In this document: in pieces, positions 1-7,884 of the stretch | Position numbering within the stretch: position 1 is the stretch's first letter | Layout: every line of letters begins with the position of its first letter | From: Mycolicibacterium iranicum | GTDB taxonomy: Bacteria > Actinomycetota > Actinomycetes > Mycobacteriales > Mycobacteriaceae | Assembly (NCBI RefSeq): GCF_002101705.1 | Contig: NZ_LQPC01000018.1 | Coordinates: forward strand, 27,962-91,961 | Length of the DNA stretch: 64,000 nt | Direction: 5' to 3' | Position numbers and translations under genes: made by a program | The notes under the pieces: model-generated | Seen by the model: the letters and a program-made list of their open reading frames with translations, nothing else | What the model was told of the DNA's origin: nothing | Database searches by the model: none

Positions 1-34
1 CATGTTCACACCCGCCGAGGGCCACGCCGGGTGA
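1..34 (+). CDS. C-terminal end of the gene upstream of mysB (probable sugar-phosphate cyclase, MysA-like)
   Basis: Only the last codons are in the window. The frame through position 2 runs without a stop to TGA at 32-34, which overlaps the GTG start of mysB (GTGA), the coupling used again inside this operon. Too little sequence remains to recognise a family. The call is inference: in known MAA clusters the gene before the O-methyltransferase is a dehydroquinate-synthase-like cyclase making desmethyl-4-deoxygadusol. It could also be an EEVS-type cyclase or something unrelated. Confidence 0.4.
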   Translation, partial: MFTPAEGHAG

Positions 35-870
35 GCGGTCGTACGGCTGCCAGGATTGCCCGGCCCGTCACGCCGACGACAATCCTGGCCGCCGAGCTCG
101 ACGAACTGGTCCGCGACCTCGACGCGGTCGCCGGCCTGCCCGCCGATACTGCCGACCGGTTGCGCCGCGCCCGTGATCTGGCTGCGGGCCTGGACCCCTA
201 CGTGGCGGAGTGCACCACGCGCGAGTCGGCCGATCTGGCGAAGTTGGCCGAGCGGACAGCCGAAACCGACTGGGCCCATCGGGATGCGCCCGACGGTGCG
301 GTGTTCCTCGAGCAGGAGATGCTGTCCGGCCATGTCGAGGGGCAGACGCTGAAGTTCCTGGTCTGGCTCAGCGGTGCGCGGCGTGTCTTGGAGATCGGCA
401 TGTTCACCGGCTATTCGGCGTTGGCGATGGCCGAGGCGCTCCCGGAGGACGGATCGCTAATGGCCTGCGAGGTCGATGCGGAGGCGGCCCGATTCGCGCA
501 GCAGTGCTTCGGGTCATCGGTTGCCGGGCAACGCATCTCGATCGCCGTGGGACCGGCGATGGGCACGCTGCAGGCCTTGGCCGAGACATTCGACGGTGAC
601 GTGTTCGATCTCGTGTTCATCGACGCAGACAAGGCCGGCTATCTGGAGTATGTGAACTACCTTCTGGACAGCCCGCTGTTGAGCCCGGACGCGGTCATCG
701 TGGTCGACAACACGCTGATGCAGGGTCAGCCGTACATGGGGGCGCAGCGATCAGGCAACGGGGATGCGATCGCCGCTTTCAACAAGGCCATCGCCGACGA
801 CCCGCGGGTGGAGCAGGTCCTCATCCCGCTGCGTGACGGGGTGACCCTGATCCGTCGGGTCGCTCGGTGA
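31..870 (+). CDS. mysB: MysB-like O-methyltransferase (4-deoxygadusol formation)
   Basis: Probable SAM-dependent, cation-dependent O-methyltransferase that methylates desmethyl-4-deoxygadusol to 4-deoxygadusol, the core of mycosporines. The 279 aa length equals that of cyanobacterial MysB (Ava_3857) as I recall it. Family hallmarks are seen along the whole chain: RPVTP near residue 11, AAGLDPY near 51, QEMLSGHVEGQTLK near 95, the SAM loop EIGMFTGYSALAMAEALP at 121-138, the metal-binding FIDADK near 205 and a C-terminal RVEQVLIPLRDGVTLIRR. It starts at GTG 31, overlapping the previous stop, and its own TGA overlaps the mysC start (GTGA). A generic CCoAMT-type enzyme is the alternative, but the next two genes make MysB far more likely. 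Confidence 0.9.
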   Translation: MSGRTAARIARPVTPTTILAAELDELVRDLDAVAGLPADTADRLRRARDLAAGLDPYVAECTTRESADLAKLAERTAETDWAHRDAPDGAVFLEQEMLSGHVEGQTLKFLVWLSGARRVLEIGMFTGYSALAMAEALPEDGSLMACEVDAEAARFAQQCFGSSVAGQRISIAVGPAMGTLQALAETFDGDVFDLVFIDADKAGYLEYVNYLLDSPLLSPDAVIVVDNTLMQGQPYMGAQRSGNGDAIAAFNKAIADDPRVEQVLIPLRDGVTLIRRVAR

Positions 871-2213
871 CGGGCGTCGCGCACCTACCGCGTGCCGCGG
901 TCACTGCCGCGGGCTCCGCGAACACGGGACGCACCGTGTTGGCCCTGGCCGGTCTGTTCGCGACCCTGCCGATCGACGTCGCGGTGGTCGCGGCGGCCAT
1001 CGCGCGCGGTCCGACCGCACCGCGACCGCGATCCGCCGAGGGCAAGGTCAAAACGGTGCTCATCACCGGTGGCAAGATGACGAAGGCGCTACAGCTGGCG
1101 CGGTCCTGCCATGCCGCCGGACACCGAGTCGTTCTGGTCGAGTCCGCCAAGTACCGCTTCACCGGTCACCGCTTCTCGCGGGCTGTCGACGCGTTCCACA
1201 TCGTCCCCGAGCCCACGCATTCCGGCTACGCCCGCGCGCTGGCCGATATCGTGCACCGCGAGGGCGTCGATGTGTTCCTGCCGGTGTCGAGCCCGGCCGC
1301 CAGCGTGCACGACGCGGACGTCGGGGATCTGCTACGCGGCTTCTGCGACGTTGTGCACGCCGATGCCGAGATCGTTCGCATGCTGGATGACAAAGCCCAA
1401 TTCAGTTCGCTCGCACGTTCATTGGGTCTGACGGTGCCCGACTCGCACAGAATCACCGATCCCGCACAGATCGACGACTTCGAGTTCCCGACCGGTCGCA
1501 GCTACATCCTGAAACGTATCGCGTACAACCCGGTCGGGCGTATGGACCTCACCCGGTTGTCCGCCGACACCCCGCGCCGCAATGCCGAGTTCGTCCGGAC
1601 GCTGAACATCTCCGAAGACGATCCGTGGATCCTCCAGGAGTTCGTCGAGGGCCGCGAGTACTGCACCCACAGCACCGTGCGCGACGGCGCGGTGCAGGTC
1701 TACGGCTGCTGCGAATCGTCGGCGTTCCAGGTCAACTACGCCCACATCGACCACCCGGAGATCCGTTCCTGGGTGGAGCGTTTCGTGGCGGCGCTGCGAC
1801 TCACCGGCCAGGTGTCGTTCGATTTCATCGAGGACGTCGACGGCCGGGTCTATGCGATCGAATGCAACCCGCGCACGCACTCGGCCATCACCATGTTCTA
1901 CGACGATCCCCGCGTGGCCCGGGCCTACCTCGAAGACGGGCACCCGACCGTCGTGCCGCAACCCGATGCGCGCGCGACGTACTGGATCTATCACGAGCTG
2001 TGGCGCCTGCTCACCGAAGGACGGCGGTGGAAGCGGTTGCGCGGCATCATCTCCGGAAAGGACGCGATCTTCGACCCGAAGGATCCGCTGCCCTACCTGC
2101 TGGTGCATCACCTGCAGATCCCGTCGCTGCTGGTGCACAATCTGCGGAACCGGCGCGGCTGGAGCCGCATCGACTTCAACATCGGCAAGCTGGTGGAGCC
2201 GGGTGGCGACTGA
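867..2213 (+). CDS. mysC: MysC-like ATP-grasp ligase (mycosporine-glycine synthase)
   Basis: ATP-grasp enzyme expected to join glycine to 4-deoxygadusol, giving mycosporine-glycine. The 448 aa chain has a hydrophobic N-terminal stretch (about residues 28-50), as MysC proteins do. Next comes TVLITGGKMTKALQLARS (about 64-82), the ATP-grasp core with WILQEFVEGREYCTHST, CCESSAFQVNY and a metal-binding AIECNPRTHSAITMFYDDP, and the family end DFNIGKLVEPGGD. It resembles Ava_3856 over the full length from memory. The GTG start at 867 overlaps the mysB stop, and its 3' end overlaps mysD by 11 nt, so the genes look translationally coupled. No disrupted motif was seen. Confidence 0.9.
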   Translation: MTGVAHLPRAAVTAAGSANTGRTVLALAGLFATLPIDVAVVAAAIARGPTAPRPRSAEGKVKTVLITGGKMTKALQLARSCHAAGHRVVLVESAKYRFTGHRFSRAVDAFHIVPEPTHSGYARALADIVHREGVDVFLPVSSPAASVHDADVGDLLRGFCDVVHADAEIVRMLDDKAQFSSLARSLGLTVPDSHRITDPAQIDDFEFPTGRSYILKRIAYNPVGRMDLTRLSADTPRRNAEFVRTLNISEDDPWILQEFVEGREYCTHSTVRDGAVQVYGCCESSAFQVNYAHIDHPEIRSWVERFVAALRLTGQVSFDFIEDVDGRVYAIECNPRTHSAITMFYDDPRVARAYLEDGHPTVVPQPDARATYWIYHELWRLLTEGRRWKRLRGIISGKDAIFDPKDPLPYLLVHHLQIPSLLVHNLRNRRGWSRIDFNIGKLVEPGGD

Positions 2214-3243
2214 CCCCGGGCCCGTGCGCACCGTGCTCCAACTCGTCGGCTCTCCGGTCGACGAGTTCTTCGCCGAGCTATCCCGGCTATACGCGCGAGC
2301 CAGTATCGAGGCGCTCGCGGATTCGCCGCGCTACCGCATGCACGTCGCCTATGTCGCTCCCGGTGGCTGCTGGTCCTTCCCGGCCGATCTTGCACCGTGC
2401 TCGCTGGCTGCGGCGTCACCGATGTCATTGCCGCAGGCCATCTCTCACATCGAACGTCTCTCACCGGACGTGATGGTCCCGCAGATGTTCTGCCGTCCCG
2501 GCATGACCGTCTACCGGTCCCTGTTCGACACGCTCGGGGTGCCCTACCTCGGCAGCTCCGGTGACGTGATGGCGGTCGGAGCGGACAAGGCCAAGGCGCG
2601 GGCCATCGTCGCTGCGGCGGGTGTCAGAGTGCCCGCCGGCCGTGTGGTGCGCGACCGCACCCGCACCGATCTGAGCTATCCCGTTGTGGTGAAACCGGTT
2701 TCGTCGGACAACTCCGTGGGAGTCACGCTGGTCACCTGCGACGACGACTACGAGCGGGCCGTCGATGACGCGCTGGCACATGACGACGCCGCGCTGGTCG
2801 AGACGTTCGTCCCGCTCGGTCGAGAAGTGCGGTGCGGCATTCTGGTGCGCGACGGCGAGCTGATCGGCCTGCCACTGGAGGAGTACGCCGTCGACGCTGC
2901 CGCGAAGCCGATCCGGACCCGCGAGGACAAACTCGACCGCGACGGTGACGGCGAGCTGCAGCTGATGGCCAAGAGCGCCGAGCGGGCCTGGATCGTACCC
3001 ACCGATGACCCTGTGACGCAGCGAGTCTGGGCCGCAGCACGCCGATGTCACCGGGCACTCGGCTGCCGCGACTACAGCCTGTTCGACTTTCGCATCGACC
3101 CCTCGGGCGAACCGTGGTTCCTCGAAGCCGGTCTGTACTGCTCGTACGCGCCGAGCAGCGTGGTCGCCACCATGGCCTCCGCTGCAGGCGTGGATCTGGG
3201 GCAACTGTTCGAAGAATCCTTGGCCGAACTCGCGGGAAGGTGA
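2203..3243 (+). CDS. mysD: MysD-like D-Ala-D-Ala-ligase homologue (MAA iminomycosporine ligase)
   Basis: ATP-grasp ligase of the Ddl fold that adds a second amino acid (often serine or threonine) to mycosporine-glycine, forming an imino-MAA such as shinorine or porphyra-334. The frame is open from 1852, but similarity to cyanobacterial MysD begins at VLQLVGSPVDEFFAELSRLYAR, so GTG 2203 (346 aa, 11-nt overlap with mysC) is chosen; GTG 2224 and 2233 are alternatives. Visible family motifs: MVPQMFCRPGMT, VKPVSSDNSVGVTLV, GREVRCGILVRDGELIGLPLEEY, and CRDYSLFDFRIDP with WFLEAGLYCSYAPSSV. The substrate amino acid cannot be told from sequence alone. A housekeeping Ddl is unlikely given the operon. 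Confidence 0.88.
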   Translation: MATDPGPVRTVLQLVGSPVDEFFAELSRLYARASIEALADSPRYRMHVAYVAPGGCWSFPADLAPCSLAAASPMSLPQAISHIERLSPDVMVPQMFCRPGMTVYRSLFDTLGVPYLGSSGDVMAVGADKAKARAIVAAAGVRVPAGRVVRDRTRTDLSYPVVVKPVSSDNSVGVTLVTCDDDYERAVDDALAHDDAALVETFVPLGREVRCGILVRDGELIGLPLEEYAVDAAAKPIRTREDKLDRDGDGELQLMAKSAERAWIVPTDDPVTQRVWAAARRCHRALGCRDYSLFDFRIDPSGEPWFLEAGLYCSYAPSSVVATMASAAGVDLGQLFEESLAELAGR

Positions 3244-3248
3244 CACCT

Positions 3249-4022
3249 ATGCATGCGTCCGCCCTGACACCCCTCGGTGCCGAGGTGACCGGGGTCCGCG
3301 TCGATGCCCTCGACGAAGCGGCGGTGACCTGGATGCGGAGGGTGTTGGCCGAGCACGGCGTCGTGATCCTGCGGCGACAGCAGACTGACGACGACGCGCT
3401 GCTGCGTTTCCTGCGAAGCTTCGGGGACATCCAGTTCACCGCTGGTGAGACGCCCGTGCCGACCCACCCTGATCTGAACGTGGTGACCAACGTCGGGCGC
3501 AGCCGCCCACCGCGGTCCACCTTCCACGTCGACACCAGCTATGTGCGCACCCCGCCCGCCTACACGGCGCTTCGCGCGGTCGCCGTGCCGGAGCAGGGCG
3601 GGTACACCCTGTTCAGCAACCAGTACCGCGCCCACGACACGCTGCCGGAGAACATCCGGGACGGACTCGAAGGCCGACTCGTCACGCATGTCGCCACCGG
3701 CGTGACCCTCACCGACGGACAGGAGTGCAGCGCCGAGCATCCCGTGCTACACCGGCACCCCGTCAGCGGCCGGACCTCGCTGTATCTGTCCGCACTGCAA
3801 CGCTGTGCGTCGCTGAGCGGGATGACAGCCGACCAGTCAGCACAGACACTGTCGTACCTGTTCGCTTTCTCCACCCGCGCCGACAATGTGCTGACCCATC
3901 GCTGGGAGCCCGGCGACGTCGTCATGTGGGACAACCGGTGCGTGATGCACCGCGCCGACCACTCCGGGGTCGTCGGTGACCGAGTAATGCACCGGGGGAT
4001 GGTCAGCGACGCCGCCTCCTAG
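3249..4022 (+). CDS. TauD/TfdA-family Fe(II)/2-oxoglutarate dioxygenase in the MAA operon
   Basis: Non-haem iron, 2-oxoglutarate-dependent oxygenase of 257 aa. The metal triad is visible as H93-x-D95 (FHVDTSY) and the distal H234 in WDNRCVMHRAD; R249 (MHRGMV) is placed to hold 2-oxoglutarate. The frame is open from 3045, but the TauD fold begins after ATG 3249, which lies 5 nt after the mysD stop and has an AAGGTG-like ribosome site. The gene therefore belongs to the same transcript. Its last bases overlap the convergent NUDIX gene (CTAG at 4019-4022). The classical MAA oxygenase MysH belongs to the phytanoyl-CoA dioxygenase family, so this would be a different tailoring enzyme. Role in MAA modification is inference. 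Confidence 0.85.
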   Translation: MHASALTPLGAEVTGVRVDALDEAAVTWMRRVLAEHGVVILRRQQTDDDALLRFLRSFGDIQFTAGETPVPTHPDLNVVTNVGRSRPPRSTFHVDTSYVRTPPAYTALRAVAVPEQGGYTLFSNQYRAHDTLPENIRDGLEGRLVTHVATGVTLTDGQECSAEHPVLHRHPVSGRTSLYLSALQRCASLSGMTADQSAQTLSYLFAFSTRADNVLTHRWEPGDVVMWDNRCVMHRADHSGVVGDRVMHRGMVSDAAS

Positions 4023-4552
4023 TCGTGGAGCAGCATCAGCGTCCACGCCGCCATCGTCTGCGCGTCGGTGATGACGCCACCGCGCATCATCTGCTCGACC
4101 TCGGTACGCGTGAACCAGGCGCTGCGCATGTCCTGTTCCTCGTGCTCGCGGTCGTGCGGTCCCTCGGTGAGCTCCGTGGCACGGAACACCCGCCCCCGCT
4201 GGCTGCATATCCCCGGCGCGACATCGAGCAATCCGATCTCGGTCATAGACCCCGCGATCAGCCCGGTCTCCTCCCGCAGCTCTCGGGCAGCCAGTTCGGC
4301 GACGTCCAACTCGGCCCGGCCCGGCGCCGTCCCCTGCGGAAACTCCCAGCGACGCAGCCCGAGCGGATAGCGGAACTGCTCGACGAGGTGGAACCGGTTC
4401 CCGTCTTGCGGAATTACCAGCGCATAGGTCGGCCGGTCCACCACTCCGTAGATTCCCGCGGTGCCATCGGCCCGTCGGATCTCGTCTTCGCGAACTGTCA
4501 TCCAGGGATTCCGGTACACCTCGCGCGAGCCCACGGCCTCGATGTAATCCAC
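4019..4552 (-). CDS. NUDIX hydrolase (ADP-ribose pyrophosphatase-like)
   Basis: NUDIX hydrolase of 177 aa. The Nudix box is complete: G-x5-E-x7-REETG-like, read as GTAPGRAELDVAELAARELR followed by EETGLIAGS. The sequence before it (YALVIPQDGNRFHLVEQFRYPLG, then WEFPQG) is typical of ADP-ribose or nucleoside-diphosphate-sugar pyrophosphatases. GTG 4552 is preferred over the longer ORF start at 4588 because a CATACT -10 box lies 6 nt upstream (4559-4564) and because 4588 would run into the fadD36 promoter. It converges on and overlaps the TauD gene, so it marks the edge of the MAA operon. Substrate unknown. Confidence 0.85.
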   Translation of the reverse strand: MDYIEAVGSREVYRNPWMTVREDEIRRADGTAGIYGVVDRPTYALVIPQDGNRFHLVEQFRYPLGLRRWEFPQGTAPGRAELDVAELAARELREETGLIAGSMTEIGLLDVAPGICSQRGRVFRATELTEGPHDREHEEQDMRSAWFTRTEVEQMMRGGVITDAQTMAAWTLMLLHD

Positions 4553-4558
4553 CGGACC

Positions 4559-4585
4559 AGTATGACCAGCCGTTGCGGGTAGCCT
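4559..4585. promoter_or_regulatory. Divergent leaderless promoters for NUDIX gene and fadD36
   Basis: On the + strand TAGCCT (4580-4585) stands 8 nt before GTG 4594 of fadD36. On the - strand CATACT (4559-4564) stands 6 nt before GTG 4552 of the NUDIX gene. Both fit the mycobacterial TANNNT-type box next to a leaderless start; the second deviates in its first base. Confidence 0.5.
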
Positions 4586-4593
4586 CACGTTCT

Positions 4594-6012
4594 GTGCTGC
4601 TGGCGTCCTTGAACCCCGCGGCCGTGGCGGCGGGGGCTGACCTCGACGACGCGGTGCGCATCGACGGGGTGTCCCTGAGTCGAAGCGATCTGGTCGGGGC
4701 GGCGACCTCGGTCGCCGAACGCGTCGGCGGAGCCTCGCGCGTTGCCGTGCTGGCGACGCCGACCGCCGCGACCGTGCTCGCCGTCACCGGCTGCCTGATC
4801 GCCGGCGTGCCCGTCGTCCCGGTTCCCGCCGATGTCGGCGAGGCCGAGAGGCGTCACATCCTCACCGATTCGGGGGCGCAGGCCTGGCTCGGTGAGCTGC
4901 CCGAGGCCACCGGTGGGCTCCCGCACGTCCCGGTGAGACTGCACGCGAGGTCGTGGCACCGCTACGCCGAGCCGTCGCCGGACGCCGCCGCGATGATCGT
5001 CTACACGTCCGGCACCACGGGCCTGCCCAAAGGTGTGGTGGTCAGCCGCCGGGCAATCGCCGCCGATATCGACATGTTGGCGCAGGCCTGGCAGTGGACG
5101 CCCGACGACACCCTCGTACATGGGTTGCCGATGTATCACATTCACGGCCTGGTGCTGGGCTTGCTCGGGTCGCTGCGGGTCGGAAACCGCTTCGTGCACA
5201 CCGGGAAACCCAAGCCCGAGTTGTACGCCCATGCGGTCCGTGAGCTCGGCGGGACGCTGCTTTTCGGCGTCCCGACCGTGTGGTCGCGGGTGGTCGAGAA
5301 CGGTGACGCGGCGCGCGCGCTGGCACCGGCTCGGCTGCTGGTGTCGGGAAGCGCCGCGTTGCCGGTGCCGGTGTTCGACGGATTGTCCTCTCTCAGTGGC
5401 CATGCGCCGATCGAGCGCTACGGGAGCACCGAGACGCTGATCACGCTCAGCACGCTGGCAGAGGGGGAGCGCAGGCCCGGCTGGGTCGGCCTGCCGCTCA
5501 ACGGAGTGCAAACGCGAGTGATCGCCGACGACGGGTCAGCCTTGCCGCACGACGGAGAGTCGATCGGCCAGCTGCACGTGCAGAGCCCCACGCTGTTCGA
5601 CGGCTACCTGAACCGCGCCGACGCGACGGCCGAGGTCCTCGGCGACGACGGCTGGTACCGAACGGGCGACGTCGCGGTCATCGACGAGGGCGGAATGCAC
5701 CGGATCGTCGGGCGTGAGTCGGTCGACCTCATCAAAAGCGGCGGTTTCCGGATCGGCGCCGGCGAGATCGAGGCCGTCCTGCTGGGGCACAGCGGCGTCC
5801 GCGAAGCCGCGGTGATCGGGGCGCCGGACGCCGACCTCGGGCAGCGCATCGTCGCGTTCGTCGTCGGCGATGCGCAGCCCGACGAGCTGATCGACCATGT
5901 CGCGCAGCAACTCTCGGCCCACAAGCGGCCGCGCGAGGTCCGCCTCGTCGAGAGCCTGCCTCGCAACGCGATGGGCAAGGTCCTGAAGAAAGAGTTGGCG
6001 CAATGGGTTTGA
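4594..6012 (+). CDS. fadD36: Acyl-CoA synthetase FadD36
   Basis: AMP-forming acyl-CoA synthetase of 472 aa (M. tuberculosis FadD36 is about 473). The ANL core is intact: P-loop-like IVYTSGTTGLPKGVV (about residues 130-144), YGSTET near 272, the hinge TGDVAVIDEGGMHRIVGR near 355-372, and the catalytic lysine region NAMGKVLKKELAQ at the end. The shortness relative to most FadD proteins resembles malonyl-CoA synthetase (MatB)-type members, so a short or dicarboxylic acyl substrate is possible. GTG 4594 gives the remembered FadD36 start MLLASLNPA and fits a leaderless promoter; an earlier ATG/GTG at 4573 does not. It anchors synteny at this point. Confidence 0.88.
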   Translation: MLLASLNPAAVAAGADLDDAVRIDGVSLSRSDLVGAATSVAERVGGASRVAVLATPTAATVLAVTGCLIAGVPVVPVPADVGEAERRHILTDSGAQAWLGELPEATGGLPHVPVRLHARSWHRYAEPSPDAAAMIVYTSGTTGLPKGVVVSRRAIAADIDMLAQAWQWTPDDTLVHGLPMYHIHGLVLGLLGSLRVGNRFVHTGKPKPELYAHAVRELGGTLLFGVPTVWSRVVENGDAARALAPARLLVSGSAALPVPVFDGLSSLSGHAPIERYGSTETLITLSTLAEGERRPGWVGLPLNGVQTRVIADDGSALPHDGESIGQLHVQSPTLFDGYLNRADATAEVLGDDGWYRTGDVAVIDEGGMHRIVGRESVDLIKSGGFRIGAGEIEAVLLGHSGVREAAVIGAPDADLGQRIVAFVVGDAQPDELIDHVAQQLSAHKRPREVRLVESLPRNAMGKVLKKELAQWV

Positions 6013-6046
6013 AGCTCGCCGAGATGCGCAACCCGGCGGCCCGGGG

Positions 6047-6709
6047 GTGAGGCTCGCCCCGCGAGCGCGCGTGTCTGCACAGCGACGCGCCGCAATTCCC
6101 GGCATTTCACGCACGCTCGTCGCGATCGGTAGCGCGCTGGCTGCCGTGCTGGCGTCGGCCTGCGGCCACGCGCCCGAGGTGATGCTCGTCCAAACCAGCA
6201 TCACCGTGCCCCCGGCGCCCATCGCTGCGGCTCCGCCCGCCGACACACTGTCCATCGGTGCGGCGGCTGTCGACACCACCGGCGGCTGGCTTCCCGACGG
6301 CACCATGCTGTCGCCGTTCGATTCCACCAATCCGATACTTTCGCAACTCGATCCGGCACTGCTCTCCGCGGTGCAGAATGCAGCCCGCGCCGCCGAGGCG
6401 GCCGGTGTACAGCTCATGGTCACCTCGGGCTGGCGCTCAAAAGGCTTCCAGCAGAGGCTCTTCGACGATGCCGTGGCCAATTACGGCAGCGTGGAGAGGG
6501 CCGCAGAGTTCGTCGCCACCCCGGAGGCGTCCAAACACGTGATGGGCCAGGCGATCGACATCGGCCCGGTCGTCGCCGATCAGTGGTTGATCGCCAACGG
6601 CAGCCAGTTCGGCCTCTGCCAGATCTACGCCAACGAGATCTGGCATTTCGAGCTCGCCGCGGATGCGCAGGGGAACTGCCCGCCGTTGAAGCCCAACGCG
6701 GCGGGGTAG
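6047..6709 (+). CDS. VanY-type D-alanyl-D-alanine carboxypeptidase, exported
   Basis: Zinc D,D-carboxypeptidase of the LAS/M15B family trimming peptidoglycan stem peptides outside the membrane. The zinc motif SKHVMGQAIDIGP (S-x-H-x6-D) lies near residues 165-177 and the second motif EIWHFE near 204; MVTSGWRS precedes them, as is usual. The N-terminus is a signal peptide: a basic segment, a hydrophobic LVAIGSALAAVLASA and a cysteine at about residue 39, so an imperfect lipobox is possible. Codons for the basic segment come from a dispersed repeat (6061-6119). The start GTG 6047 is the only one seen that gives a full signal peptide. A mirror copy of the repeat lies after the gene. Confidence 0.82.
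   Translation: MRLAPRARVSAQRRAAIPGISRTLVAIGSALAAVLASACGHAPEVMLVQTSITVPPAPIAAAPPADTLSIGAAAVDTTGGWLPDGTMLSPFDSTNPILSQLDPALLSAVQNAARAAEAAGVQLMVTSGWRSKGFQQRLFDDAVANYGSVERAAEFVATPEASKHVMGQAIDIGPVVADQWLIANGSQFGLCQIYANEIWHFELAADAQGNCPPLKPNAAG
6061..6119 (+). repeat. Dispersed palindromic repeat, copy A
   Basis: Begins GCGAGCGCGCGTGTCTGCAC, continues AGCGACGCGCCGC, and ends with GCACGCTCG. Its reverse complement matches copy B (6724-6784) nearly throughout. It lies in the first codons of the VanY-like gene. Confidence 0.75.
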
Positions 6710-6723
6710 CGGTCGCCGGCGCC

Positions 6724-6784
6724 GAGCGTGCGCCGAATGCCAGAGATTGCCGGCGCGCCGCTGTGCAGACACGCGCGCTCGCGG
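6724..6784 (-). repeat. Dispersed palindromic repeat, copy B
   Basis: On the - strand it reads GCGAGCGCGCGTGTCTGCAC, then AGCGGCGCGCCGGC, ending GCGCACGCTCGG: the same ~60 bp as copy A in opposite orientation, just downstream of the VanY-like gene. Confidence 0.75.
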
Positions 6785-6838
6785 TGCAGGTGCAGGGGGA
6801 CGACGCGCCGCTCGCGGTGCAGGGGGACGACGCGCGCT
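6778..6838. repeat. Short direct repeat between the VanY-like gene and dapD
   Basis: Two tandem units beginning CTCGCGGTGCAGG and ending GGGGACGACGCGC; the first has an extra GTGCAG. The block extends the edge of repeat copy B and fills most of the gap up to the dapD stop codon. Confidence 0.6.
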
Positions 6839-6844
6839 TCAAAC

Positions 6845-7798
6845 CTAGTTGGCGTGAAGCGCCTCGTTCAGCGTGATGCCCGTGCCGTCGCGCTTGACCA
6901 CCTCGACCGCGCCGGTCACCGAATTACGCCGGAACAGAAGGTTGTTCGCACCGGAGAGCTCGCGAGCCTTCACGGTCTGTCCGTCCGAGGTCGTCACCTT
7001 GGTGCCCGCGGTGACGTACAGCCCTGCCTCGACGACGCAGTCGTCGCCCAGCGAGATGCCCAGCCCGGCGTTGGCGCCCAACAGGCACCGCTTGCCGACC
7101 GAGATGACCTCGGTGCCACCGCCGGACAGCGTGCCCATGATCGACGCGCCGCCGCCGATGTCGGAGCCGTCGTCGACGACGACGCCCGCCGAGATGCGGC
7201 CCTCGACCATCGAGTTGCCGAGGGTGCCCGCGTTGAAGTTGACGAATCCCTCGTGCATCACCGTGGTGCCCTCGGCGAGGTGGGCACCCAGCCGGACGCG
7301 GTCGGCGTCGGCGATCCGCACCCCTGAGGGCAGCACGTAGTCGACCATCCTCGGGAACTTGTCGACACCGTAGACGGCGACCTGACCGCGACGGCGCAGC
7401 CGCGCCCGCACCGTCTCGAACCCCTCCACCGCGCACGGGCCGTGGCTCGTCCACACAACGTTGGTGAGCACGCCGAACAGTCCGTCGGCGTTGAGCCCGT
7501 GCGGCGCGATGAGCCGGTGCGACAGCAGATGCAGCCGCAGGTACGCGTCGTAGGCGTCGATCGCTTTGTCGGCCAGCGACGCGATGGTCGTGCGGACGAC
7601 GACGACGTCGACGTCGCGGTCCTCGTCGCGGCCCGTCAGCTCGGCCAACTCGGGCGGAACTTCCGCCACGGACAGGCGTACCGTTCCGGTTTCGCCGTCG
7701 CCGCCCAGTTCGGGTGCGGGGAACCAGGTGTCGAGAACCGATCCGTCGGCCGCGATGGTGGCGACGCCGATGCCGGACGCTCCAGATGCTGAAGTCAC
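6845..7798 (-). CDS. dapD: Tetrahydrodipicolinate N-succinyltransferase
   Basis: DapD transfers succinyl from succinyl-CoA to tetrahydrodipicolinate in the diaminopimelate/lysine pathway (cytoplasm). The C-terminal half is a left-handed beta-helix of hexapeptide repeats ([20 protein letters not shown], then [19 protein letters not shown] and [18 protein letters not shown]). GTG 7798 is chosen rather than the longer frame from 7846: it gives 317 aa, the length of M. tuberculosis DapD, and opens with the expected [27 protein letters not shown] box (7807-7812) lies 8 nt upstream. dapE, adjacent in M. tuberculosis, is separated here by a 3.9 kb insertion. Confidence 0.95.
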   Translation of the reverse strand: MTSASGASGIGVATIAADGSVLDTWFPAPELGGDGETGTVRLSVAEVPPELAELTGRDEDRDVDVVVVRTTIASLADKAIDAYDAYLRLHLLSHRLIAPHGLNADGLFGVLTNVVWTSHGPCAVEGFETVRARLRRRGQVAVYGVDKFPRMVDYVLPSGVRIADADRVRLGAHLAEGTTVMHEGFVNFNAGTLGNSMVEGRISAGVVVDDGSDIGGGASIMGTLSGGGTEVISVGKRCLLGANAGLGISLGDDCVVEAGLYVTAGTKVTTSDGQTVKARELSGANNLLFRRNSVTGAVEVVKRDGTGITLNEALHAN

Positions 7799-7806
7799 GG
7801 TGCCCA

Positions 7807-7812
7807 AGGCTA
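7807..7812 (-). promoter_or_regulatory. -10 box of dapD
   Basis: TAGCCT on the - strand, 8 nt before GTG 7798, matching TANNNT for a leaderless or nearly leaderless mRNA. Confidence 0.45.
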
Positions 7813-7884
7813 CCGGTGGGCCTAGCATCGCCTGACGGGTCCCCACCAGGCCAGGAGGTAGCCACGACCGCCGGAGCCCACGCC

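Noticed and set aside
2203..6709. A glycopeptide-resistance cluster (Ddl-like ligase plus VanY-like peptidase)
   Set aside because: The Ddl-like protein has the MysD sequence pattern and is coupled to mysC; the VanY-like gene lies beyond two other transcription units, and no vanH, vanX or VanRS genes are present.
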